Shown in pieces: positions 55,252 through 64,000 of a stretch of DNA of 64,000 nt. The position numbers and the translations under genes were made by a program. Source of the DNA: Macrosoma leucophasiata (lineage: Eukaryota > Arthropoda > Insecta > Lepidoptera > Hedylidae); contig JAWQUS010000007.1 in the NCBI GenBank assembly GCA_036365455.1, positions 21,034,001 through 21,098,000 on the forward strand. The letters are read 5' to 3'. The notes below the pieces were generated by a model that saw nothing but the letters and a program-made list of their open reading frames with translations, had not been told where the DNA came from and searched no databases. The number at the start of each line of letters is the position of its first letter. Position 1 is the first letter of the stretch.

Positions 55252-55744
55252 ATGGTGGTAAACCATCGCGCAGTTCAAGTTGACATTGACGGTAAGTGAA
55301 TACTGCAGCCTATATATTATACATCTAAACAAAAACCGAAGATCAGATGCAGACATATTTTTCAATCCTGAATATTTGCCACAAACAGTGTGCGGTCGGT
55401 ACAGCTCCACTGAGTTCGATTGTGTATGCAGCACCGCATTACCTAATCTCCTTTCCGCTAAATGTAGTGTTCAGCGCTATCGTGTTCCGGTCGGATGGTT
55501 GTGTATGGACTCTTAATAACCGGCATAGATGCATAATAGTCGAGGCTGTAGGAGAGGTAACGCATCTGCATTTTGAACTCTGGTTTTAGTTAGTGTGGGT
55601 GTCTAAAGGCTGCAGTCATCACTTAACATCATAGAGCAACGCGGGGGACAGGTCGAAGCGGACCCACCGCGACCGGTGGCCCGCGTTGCTCTATGCTTAA
55701 CATCAATGTGAACTGCATGCTTGTTTGCTACCTTCATTACATAA
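55252..55744. repeat. SINE-like family 1: reverse fragment then forward copy
   Basis: A degraded reverse fragment (55,252-55,385) abuts a forward copy (55,402-55,744). The forward copy contains the 66-bp element described next. Confidence 0.6.
55630..55695. mobile_element. 66-bp micro-MITE with 16-bp inverted ends and 8-bp duplication
   Basis: Ends 'catagagcaacgcggg' and 'cccgcgttgctctatg' are perfect inverted repeats. CTTAACAT flanks it at 55,622-55,629 and 55,696-55,703. Other family 1 copies have a single CTTAACAT at this spot, which gives the empty site. An 8-bp duplication fits hAT-type insertion (inference). Confidence 0.85.
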
Positions 55745-55934
55745 GAAAAATTTATCTCGGCGTGGTATGATATATTATGTACGTTATAATGAATCAGACT
55801 TGATATTATTCACGATTTTCTTTTGTCTAAGAAATAACTTAATGAGTTTCAGGATCTTGTTGGGCCAAAAGTTGTAAAACAAGGTAAATACAGGTATTTG
55901 CAACACTGGTAGCTAGATTTAACTCTATAGCCCC

Positions 55935-56075
55935 GATATGTAGTCTTTGTATCAATTTCTTCATATTTTCTTACCTTTTAAACCTTCCCTGGACTTCTAA
56001 CTTCAAAACCAAAATTAGCCAAATCGGTAGAGCCGTTCTCGAGTTTTAGCGAGACTAACGAACAGCAATTGATTG
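55935..56075 (+). repeat. Repeat G, interrupted copy (left part)
   Basis: It matches 14,900-15,035 up to 'cagcaattgatt'. The right remnant 'atatatagat' is at 57,643-57,652, beyond the inserted element. Confidence 0.6.
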
Positions 56076-56459
56076 TAGTGATGCGCCGAATAGTGGTTTC
56101 ACCGAATAACCGAATACCAAATATTATTCGGTTTAACCTATACCGAACCGAATATTCGGCCGAATTATTCGGTTTACCATTTCACTGTTTTGCCGCGCAA
56201 ACGCGGTTCTAACATGTCGTTTGCTAAATAGCCGCGTCTACACCGGACGCGTGTTCGGGCGACGCAGCCTCGTGAGCGAAATACTTGGTCAGTGACAGTC
56301 AGTGTGAACGTGTATCAGGGTCCTGCGGGCGCACGGTGCCTCGGCCGAGTATACCTCAGAGCCGAGTTATGCGGCGGTGGTAAGGCTCGCGAGCTCTAAG
56401 GCTCAGTGTATGGTGTGCGTTCATGATGCATTCGGTGGGGACGGTAGTATCATAAATAA

Positions 56460-56826
56460 TAGTAATAATAATGGCAACCCTTGACACGTCCCACTGCTGG
56501 GCGCGAGTCTCTCCCCGTCTTGAAGGGAGGCCTGGAGCTTACTCCACCACGCTGCTCGAATGCGGGTTGGTGGAGATAAGGGTTAGTAGCCAACCCGCTG
56601 TCGGATATTTTCAACCCGCGCAGAAGGTCTCCGACAAGGTTTAAATACTGCTATCTATAGAAAGCAACCGGGACCGACGGCTTAAGTGCCCTCCGAAGCA
56701 TGGAAACGCGCATTTTTACTTACCACTAGCGGACATCCATCTCACACCCGACCGCGCCCGTATCGCTCAACCGAGCAGATCACTTGCGATTCACACCAGC
56801 CGCGGAGCCATGCGCGCTTCAGTACC
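56460..56826 (+). repeat. Repeat B, nested copy
   Basis: 'taataataatggcaacccttg' to 'cgcggagccatgcgcgcttcag', near-complete. Confidence 0.65.
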
Positions 56827-56830
56827 ACAA

Positions 56831-56881
56831 AATAAAAAGGTATTTTCTCAGTACTACCACAAAATAAAATACCTTTTTATT
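56831..56881. repeat. Hairpin with 16-bp perfect arms
   Basis: Arms 56,831-56,846 and 56,866-56,881. The loop repeats part of the preceding sequence ('accacaaaataaa'), which suggests a local copying event at the end of repeat B. Confidence 0.8.
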
Positions 56882-57066
56882 AGAGAGTAGACTGGGATGG
56901 CTCGAGATAGCTTGATTTTAATTTATGTTTAAATATAAAAGATGAAAAATAAATGCTGATTTAAGGTTTACAATATAATGTTGACTGCATGTAACCTAAC
57001 TACAGGGCTATGTTAAGAATATGTTGATTTGAGATTTCAAAATAAATGTTGATTTGTAATTTAATG

Positions 57067-57381
57067 TAACGTTACTTCGCGCCTGTAATCAACGAAGGGG
57101 TAGGCAGAGGTAAATGCACGCGTTCAAGCATACATGCAAACACCCACGATCCGCCTGTTACGTTTTGGCCCATGTAACAGGTGGCGAGCCTGTATACATC
57201 TCTGGGTACATTACCAAACTTCGAGGTACTTGGAAATTGCCAGAAAATGGAGAAATCCCAATAGAACCAGAGATAAAGGACTTAACACCGTTATCTCTGG
57301 TAACCCCTTACCCGGGAATCGAACCCAGGACCTCAGCGTAGTAGTAGTAGCCTGCTACCATTAGGCTATCGAGGCAGTTAC
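57067..57381 (-). repeat. tRNA-derived SINE S1, full
   Basis: Minus strand: tRNA-like head 'cgatagcctaatggtagcagg' and 'gggttcgattcccggg' (57,311-57,326), then a body containing 'ccacctgttacatgggcc'. About 315 bp. Confidence 0.75.
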
Positions 57382-57779
57382 CTAAATGTAATATAATGGT
57401 TTTATTTTATTAGCTTTATTCAACACATTCTTCATAGGACTTCTTTGGCTTATAAAATAACATGAGAATTTTTATCTTGTAGTTAAGTATGTAGGTACTG
57501 TGTTGTGTAGCCAATAAAATATAAGTATTTGAACCGAATATATTTGGCATCGAAACCGAATAATTCGGCCGAATACGAATAGTGGAAATGATGCCGAATA
57601 TGCCGAATACCGAATACGAACCGAATATTCGGCGCATCTCTAATATATAGATTATACCACCGGCAACATTTACTACGTCACCAATAAGTGCTTACAAAGT
57701 GCTCGCCAATTGATGGCAAATTAAAATTAACGACAGTCACAACACCGTCATTGGCACTCATTGGAAACTTGCCGATCAA

Positions 57780-58056
57780 TGAAACTCGGACTTTCCCAAA
57801 ACGCTACGCGCTACGGCAACGCTTGCTGTAGCACGACGTCTACGTTCGAATTTTAGTATCGCGCTAGCTTTCACACGGGAAGGTCGTGTCGCTCGTTACA
57901 CCCTCCCACGCGTGTTTACGCACGTTGTCATTCAACCTTAAATCCAATTTAAAAAACCTATGGTGTCAATGAACTGATTAAAGGATAAGAGTAATGTGAG
58001 GATTTCTGGTGAAATATTTGGTGAAAAATGTGTAAAGAGGATGTGACTTTGGAAAA
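57780..58056 (+). promoter_or_regulatory. CpG-richer putative promoter/5' UTR of the 58-kb exon
   Basis: GC- and CpG-rich relative to its surroundings (cgctacgcgctacggcaacg, acgcgtgtttacgcacg). It includes TCATTC at 57,928-57,933, which fits the insect initiator TCAKTY. No TATA box seen. Weak evidence. Confidence 0.35.
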
Positions 58057-58135
58057 ATGGTGAGAGGGTCAACGCGATGTGTGCTTGTAGGATTTTGTTT
58101 CGCTTTGAGCCTTTACGGGGCAGTTGGATTGATAG
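58057..58135 (+). CDS. Candidate first coding exon: signal peptide, gene continues off the window
   Basis: ATG at 58,057 opens 26 codons plus one base (MVRGSTRC, VLVGFCFALSLYGAVGLI) and ends at ATAG|gtgagtg, a strong splice donor. A short basic start, a hydrophobic core and small residues (AVG) fit a secretory signal peptide, so the product would be secreted or a surface protein. A CpG-richer stretch lies upstream. No matching exon 2 was found before 64,000, so the first intron would be at least 5.9 kb. Protein family unknown. Confidence 0.5.
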
Positions 58136-58377
58136 GTGAGTGAAGTATTAACTAATTAGCAAGACTATACATATTTATATTACCCATACGTGGGTAATAT
58201 CTGTCAAAAACTTCGAAATTGGCATACCTACACAGACTTGATTTATGAATGTAGAAGAGCGAGAGATTTTCATGGACAGTAATGGTTTATGCTCTACGAT
58301 CTCTACCTATCTTATAACCGATAGGACGTGAAGATATTACTTTCCTTATAAATAATGTTGAAACAGGAGAGGATATT

Positions 58378-58657
58378 ACTGGTGGTAGAGCTCCAGTGAT
58401 GGAGCTCGCGGGCGTAGCACTGCATTACATAGTATACTTGCCGCTAAATGGTAGTGTTCAGCACTATCGTGTTCCGGTTAGATGGTAATGTACGGCCCTG
58501 TAATTTCCGGCACAGAGGCATACCACCTAAGTCCTCAGGAGTGGTAACGCATCTGCATTTTGACCTTGGTCTTCGTGCGGGTGTCTATAGGCTGCAGGCA
58601 TCACTTAACATCAATGTGAACTGCATGCTTGTTTGCCACATCTATTCCATAAAAAAA
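58378..58657 (+). repeat. SINE-like family 1, full-length copy
   Basis: Near-consensus copy with A tail at 58,651-58,657. Confidence 0.75.
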
Positions 58658-58934
58658 GATCCATAACCTTGATGGTGAGACCTGACGCCATAAGTGAAAA
58701 AAGACGCGGTCTTTCGATACCCTATTCGTATACAACACGCCGCGAGCTGCAAAGAGAGAGGAGCATCACTGTGCGTGACTGTGCACCGTAGATATGCGCG
58801 GCCTGGCTACGGCGCGTTGTGTTGTGGTCACCCACTTCTCTGATGAGGAGTCATCTGCTGCCTCCCTGCTATTCCCTGGCGATATTCATGCAAACCTAGT
58901 CTATATGCTATGAAATTGTACTATAACTTAATTA

Positions 58935-59213
58935 CACTGATGGTAGAGTTCCAAGTGAAGGCGTAGGCACCACCGCATTACCTTACCTATTTGCCGCTAA
59001 ATGGTAGTGTTCGGCACAGTCTTGTTCCGGTTAGATGGTTATGTATGGCCCTGTAATAACTATCGTATAGACATGACACCTTAGGTCTCAGGGGTGGCAA
59101 CGCATCTACATTTTGACCTCTGGTCTTTGTGCGGGTGTCTATAGGATGCAGGCATCACTTATTCATCAATGTGAACTGCATGCTTGTTTGCCACATTCAT
59201 TACATTAAAAAAC
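58935..59213 (+). repeat. SINE-like family 1, full-length copy
   Basis: More diverged than the copy 280 bp upstream, so not a simple tandem duplicate of it. Confidence 0.7.
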
Positions 59214-59243
59214 ATAAACTTTAAAAGTTAGTTTTATCTGACA

Positions 59244-59350
59244 CTAGCTGGCCCGGCGAACTTTGTATCGCTTTAAAGTAAAGTTAAAAAAATACACCAC
59301 AGTTTTAGCGAAAGTAACAAACTTTTCAAAACAGCAATTGATTTTTGAAA
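59244..59350 (+). repeat. Repeat G fragment
   Basis: 'actagctggcccggcgaactttgtatcgc' to 'cagcaattgattttt', with an internal deletion. Confidence 0.45.
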
Positions 59351-59644
59351 ATTGCATGGCCTGTCCACCTGTTTCGGTAATACATCAAAATAAAAAGTGT
59401 ACGTCATTAATAAAAATGAATTAATAAAATTATAGATTTTATTTCACGAATTATCAAAAGATACGAATTTTGCGGATACATGTTCTCGACTCAGAATAAT
59501 AATTTTTTTTACGATCTTTAATTGTAAATAGGTTTCGATTGAGTCTACCATAGATCTGTGGCAGAAAAAATGACATGTAATGTGCTTAGGTTCATAATGG
59601 CGGATGTTAAAAATGTAATATTAACATTGTGCATTTTTAACCAC

Positions 59645-60105
59645 TAATGTCATCAACACTGCCACCATCATCACCACCATCGTCAACACCACCACGATCA
59701 CCACCACCACTGTCACCGCTACCACCTCCACCACCGCCACCACCACAAACGTCACCAACGCCATCAACGCCACCACCAACACCATCATCACCAAACACCT
59801 ATGCCACCAATGCCACCAAAACCACCACCACAACCAATTCCTCCAAAACTACCAACAACACCACCAATGTCACCAACGCCACTAATGCCTCCATCGCGAC
59901 TAAAAACCACCACCACCACCAAGAACGCCATCAACACCGCCACCTGAGTCACCAACAATACTTACGCCACCAACGACACCAATGACACCAAAGCCACTAA
60001 CGCCACTAACGCAACTAACGCCACCAACGCCACCACCACCACCACCACCACCACTACCAACACCACCAATGCCACCAACACCCCCTAACTCCACCAAATA
60101 CCTAA
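59645..60105. repeat. Imperfect CCA/CAC-type triplet tract, about 460 bp
   Basis: Almost every triplet is CCA, ACC, AAC, ATC or a one-base variant, with higher-order units such as 'gccaccaacaccacca'. Both strands stay open in places (Thr/Pro/Ser-rich on plus, Val/Gly-rich on minus) simply because of composition. Not called coding. Confidence 0.85.
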
Positions 60106-60882
60106 AAATTCTGTGAAAATTTGAGGCGTCTACTTGCTACCATTATTATTGTCGAGCAAAAAATATATGAAAAAAACACGTTTATTGCATGCCCCCTTGA
60201 ACCCTTAATGTTTTAATCTTCTTATTTTTTGTACTTAATTTTGTCCATAAAGCGGTAGCAGAAATACATAATTTGTGAAAAATGTAGCTTTCTAGCTACC
60301 TATCATTGTATATGAGATACAGCCTGGTGACAGGCGGACGGACGGACGGACAGACAGACAGACAGCGGAGGATTAGTAATAGGGTCCGTTTTAACCTTTT
60401 AGTTACGGAAGCCTAAAAAAGATACAAGATAGAGAATAGTTTCAAATGATCATTTATTGAAATGATTAAGTATTCATTACACATTTCTGAACGCACGCGT
60501 AATAATTTTCAATCTTTTTAAAAAAACAATACACATAATAGTTTATGCATACAATTTAAATAGTTTAAGAACGCATGCATAAATGTCAATCATTACTTAC
60601 AGATTTGACAAAAAAAAATTGACAGCTCCGAAACTAAAGAACTTTTAGGGAAAATAACGCATTTTTCAAGTATTCGTCAATTTTTCTTATTTTTAAGATG
60701 TATTCTGCTATTCGGGGCGGAGACAAATCCAACAAATCAAAAACCATGAAAATTGGTCCAGCAGATCTCGAGTTATAAGTGTTGTAACAAACCCGACTTT
60801 GTTTTATATATATAGATAGATTTGAAATTGGCAAACACATAATAATATACCTACAGTCCTCACATTGCACATCGAGTTCAGG
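60106..60882. other. Probable intron, repeat scraps only
   Basis: 60,300-60,420 has (GGAC)n(AGAC)n and 'tagggtccgttttaaccttttagttacgg', a repeat type related to 53,340. Otherwise AT-rich. Confidence 0.35.
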
Positions 60883-61127
60883 GGTGCGACCGCCTATCGA
60901 CATTGCTATTGTCGTTGTCATTGCTGTCAAATTTTCATGTCGATTTTTGCTTTAACTAAATAACAATAATCGAAATAATCTACCATTATCGCTTGTTTCT
61001 CACATATGAAAGAAAGAAAAACGATCAGATTATCACTACTGCAAAAGGAGCTACAAATCGACATGAAAATTTGACAGCAATGACAACGACAATAGCAATG
61101 TCGATAGCGTAGATAGGCGGTCGCAGC
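60883..61127. mobile_element. Inverted-repeat element with about 60-bp arms
   Basis: Left arm 60,883-60,945 and right arm 61,055-61,127 match as reverse complements, except for an extra segment of about 11 bp ('cgtagatag' region) near the right end. The spacer is about 110 bp with no coding capacity. No target duplication recognised. Confidence 0.7.
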
Positions 61128-61246
61128 CCAGGTGAGAGATTTCGGCTAATTTCGTCTCTGTAGAGTGTTATCTTTATAAAACAAGTATACTTAAAAGTCC
61201 TATTTATTTTAAGGAAAACTAAGAAAAATAATTTTAACATAAAATA

Positions 61247-61537
61247 ACGTAACTTCATGCCTGTAATCCCTGAAGGGGTAAGCAGAGGTAAATGCATGCA
61301 TTCAAGCATACATGCAAACACCCACGTTTCGCCGGTTACGTTTTGGCCCATGTAACAGGTGGCGAGCCTATTGACATCTCCGGGCACATTACCAAACGCC
61401 GAATTACTGGGAAACTGCCAGAAAACGGAAAAATCCCAATAAACCCTTATTTCTAATAGACCCCAACCTGGGAATCGAACCCAGGACTCCAGCTTAGTAG
61501 TAGTGGCCTGCTACCACTAAGCTACTGAGGCAGTTAG
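61247..61537 (-). repeat. tRNA-derived SINE S1, full
   Basis: Same head ('gggttcgattcccagg', minus strand) and body as 57,067-57,381. Confidence 0.7.
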
Positions 61538-62105
61538 TTAACTTAAAACAGATTTTAGCTACCTTCAGCTACCTAATTTAAATCAAAATGATAAATTATG
61601 ATATACATATTATAAAACGATAATAAAATTTCAACATACAAAAGACTTGTCTTCGAGGAATTAGTACAATATATCCAGATACAAGAAACCATATATTCCA
61701 TCTAACAAATTTTCAGGGTCTAATTCCATCTCATTTCTTGATTGCGCCAAATTAAATTGCTCTTTCATTAACCTGATAAGGCTTTCCGCTTGCCAATTTC
61801 AGTAATTATAGTGTTATGGCATATTAAAGTGCCGCCCAGGTGATTAAGGTGGTCACTCACTCAGAATGGCCGACGAAGATATTTTGTGGGTCACGTCATG
61901 AATAGGAATGAATGGTGTGGAAAAATATATTGTCAATTGATATTCTGACCGAGTTCGAAGAAATATCGACTAATAACTAATATTTCATGAAATCGTATAT
62001 TATATTATAATTATTCTATGGTATGGATTATAAATATAACGTAAGCTTATCAAAGTTTAAAATACACCATTCACTATCCTGCCTTGCATTCCTGCAACAG
62101 TTTTT
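61538..62105. other. Nothing recognised
   Basis: AT-rich, no supported exon. Confidence 0.4.
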
Positions 62106-62388
62106 ACTGGTGGTAGAGCTCCTGTGACGGAGCTCACGGGCGTAGGCACCACCGCATTACATAATATACTTGCCGCTAAATGGTAGTGTTCAGCACTATC
62201 GTGTTCCGGTCAGGTGGTAATGAACGGCCTTGTAATTTCCGGCACAGAGGCATAACACATTAGGCCTCAGGAGTGGTAACGCATCTGCATTGACCTTGGT
62301 CTTTGTGCTGGTGTCTATAGTATGCTGGCATCACTTATTCATCAATATGAACTGCATGCTTGTTTTCCACTTCCATTACATAAAAAAA
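62106..62388 (+). repeat. SINE-like family 1, full-length copy
   Basis: Near-consensus 5' half. The 3' half has small deletions. Confidence 0.75.
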
Positions 62389-63309
62389 TGTATACAAAAA
62401 ACACTGCCGCCGTATCGAATGCGATAAATCACTTTATAAATATAGATCATCACGACAATCTTCCATTATAACAAATTGAAATCGAACAAACCAGCTTCCA
62501 TTTCAAAGCAAATGCTTTTTAATTGATAAATCGGCACCTCTGTATCATTGCACAATACACATCTGCACAATCCACTGCACAATGGACTCCCCAATCCATG
62601 CACTTCGTATTCATCATAGCGTATTCATAAAAAATCTTTCCCTTCAACTTACGGCCGTATGTCTTAGTTGCGTAATAATCAGTGCAAGTAGGATTATGGA
62701 ATCGTGGGGTTTAAAGTTAGGGGATGTGGCGGTGTTTTTAACTTTTGCTGCGGATTGCTTTGTAAGATATGAATATTTGAATTTAATAAACAATGCAGTT
62801 GCAGTTTCATACTTTAAGTTAATTTGATAATGATAAGCATTCGAATTTGCTCGCCAGAAGAATACTGCTTGTATAGCGTAGATTGATTAGGGTATCTAGA
62901 AGCCTTAGAAGCATTATTCCGGCACTGGTCAGGGTTACGGTGGGTCTGAGTGTTTCCGATATATGTTATACGAACTTGCATTTCTGGCTGAGACGCAAGG
63001 TATCTATAGAAATGGCAACGGATCTGCTTCAGATTTGGTTTTTATGTAAAGTACATATCTAGAAGTCTTCACTTATTTTTTTAATTTAATGGCAACAAAA
63101 TATATTCAATATCTTTATTAACTAGCTTGTCGTAATCGCAGGTGTTTAAACAACAATTGACTTCGGGAAGTCGAACTTTTACTATCACATTGGAGTGTAA
63201 AAGACACATCATTAATCATGTTGCGTAAACCGGTGGGTTCTGTGTCTGTTGGGCCATGGCATAAGCGGTTTCGGACACAAGGAAACTAAATATAAATATG
63301 TGGTAGAGA
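62389..63309. other. Nothing recognised
   Basis: Includes an 81-codon open frame (62,582-62,827) with no motif. A degraded family 1 fragment may lie near 63,010-63,090. Confidence 0.35.
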
Positions 63310-63382
63310 TTAAAAAAAAAAATTAAAAATTAAAAATTATTTATTTGATAGTTTTTTTTTTAATTTTTTTTAATTTTTTAAT
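63310..63382. repeat. A/T-only imperfect palindrome
   Basis: An 'aaaattaaaaattaaaaatt' side and a 'tttttaattttttttaatttttt' side, around 'atttatttgatag'. Low complexity. Confidence 0.6.
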
Positions 63383-63478
63383 TTGGTAGAGATACCTTAA
63401 TGATTTAGTTGTATTAAATAGGATAGATCTGTGGCTATTGTCAATCACTGGTAGTGCTTGTGGAGTTTAAACTTCTAT

Positions 63479-63703
63479 TAGTGGTGGAAATTCTGTGCAG
63501 CTCAAGGGCTTAGGCACTATCGCATTTTCTAATTTATCTGCCACCAAATGATAGAGTTCAGCCCTATTGTGTCCGGGTGAGATGGTTATATAATCTGCGT
63601 TAATTCTCTATTTTTTGTGTAAAATGTCTATAGGTTACAGTTATCACTTAACGTTCTTAAGAAATACATGTTTGTTTGCCACCTTTGCTAAAATAAAAAA
63701 AAA
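63479..63703 (+). repeat. SINE-like family 1, old copy
   Basis: Diverged and internally deleted, but the A tail (63,691-63,702) is present. Confidence 0.6.
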
Positions 63704-64000
63704 ACAAGTATTTGAATTCTCAGCCAAACTCCTCTCGGTTTTGTCTGTGAACGTTCATGCTAGATCCGTACTCGGTGATTGCTTTTAGTAATTGAAATAA
63801 TAATTTGAAATGACTAATAGGTACATCTGTAGCTCTTTATCCACTTAAACAATCGTGCATTTTTTTCTCTGTATAATATTAGTGTCAATCCATTATCGTT
63901 ATAAAAATCTATCAAAACAACGATCACGCTATTACTTTATAGAAGGGTAGAAAGAATCAGAACTCATTAAGTGCAACCAAATCAGTTTTAAATATCTCAG

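Larger units (their letters stand above)
56076..57642. mobile_element. DNA-transposon-like element with 'TAGNGATGCGCCGAATA' ends, carrying two nested repeats
   Basis: The left end 'tagtgatgcgccgaata' and right end 'tattcggcgcatctcta' are inverted repeats, each followed inward by 'ccgaata/ttcgg' repetitions. No transposase is seen. Repeat B (56,460-56,826) and SINE S1 (57,067-57,381) sit inside. The insertion is confirmed by comparison with the intact repeat G at 14,790. A clean target duplication is not evident. Confidence 0.65.

Noticed and set aside
59647..59985. 112-codon Thr/Pro/Ser-rich open frame in the triplet tract
   Set aside because: The frame is open only because the triplets contain no stop. 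The opposite strand is open as well, and there is no domain, start context or splice site.
62582..62827. 81-codon open frame as a possible second exon of the 58-kb gene
   Set aside because: It has no acceptor that fits the required phase, no domain, and begins within ordinary AT-rich DNA.

Overview
The window looks like nuclear DNA from a moth or butterfly. It is AT-rich, has a spliced insect-type gene for transcription factor TFIIB, and is crowded with retroposons and miniature DNA transposons. Assignment to Lepidoptera rests on recalled repeat types (a BmC1-like Jockey tail, the 'actagctg..cgacttcgtccgcg' repeat, tRNA-derived SINEs) and is an inference.

Layout. 1-21,710: no gene recognised; SINE-like and MITE copies in AT-rich DNA. 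21,711-41,242: one nested retrotransposon complex. A decayed plus-strand non-LTR element (called A, 21,721-41,232, flanked by GCGCCCCCTT on both sides) has taken four insertions: a 2.47-kb composite in its ORF1, an intact BEL/Pao LTR retrotransposon in its ORF2 (26,508-32,815, identical 243-bp LTRs, 5-bp duplication CCTAT), a 231-bp minus-strand retroposon tail near the end of ORF2 (12-bp duplication), and a full-length minus-strand non-LTR element with two open frames in its 3' UTR (called B, 35,388-41,127, duplication TATGTACC). The complex ends 135 bp before the TFIIB start codon. 41,368-46,728: TFIIB, five coding exons, 315 aa, all splice sites GT/AG, with repeats in three of its four introns. 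46,729-57,700: repeats, including a broken fragment of a retrotransposon-like ORF (49,602-50,260) and a composite DNA-transposon-like element (56,076-57,642). 58,057-58,135: a candidate first coding exon with a signal peptide and splice donor, whose gene would continue past the right edge. The remainder is probable intron with SINE-like copies, a 460-bp CCA-type triplet tract and an inverted-repeat element.

The only confident host gene is TFIIB, the RNA polymerase II initiation factor that bridges TBP/promoter DNA and polymerase. The mobile elements encode their own copying machinery: Gag, protease, RT, RNase H and integrase in BEL/Pao; a nucleic-acid-binding ORF1 plus endonuclease-RT-RNase H ORF2 in the non-LTR elements. 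Two structural themes stand out: the layered insertions, which can be ordered by their target duplications, and a set of short-loop perfect hairpins, the longest with 81-bp arms, most of which do not look like ordinary MITEs.
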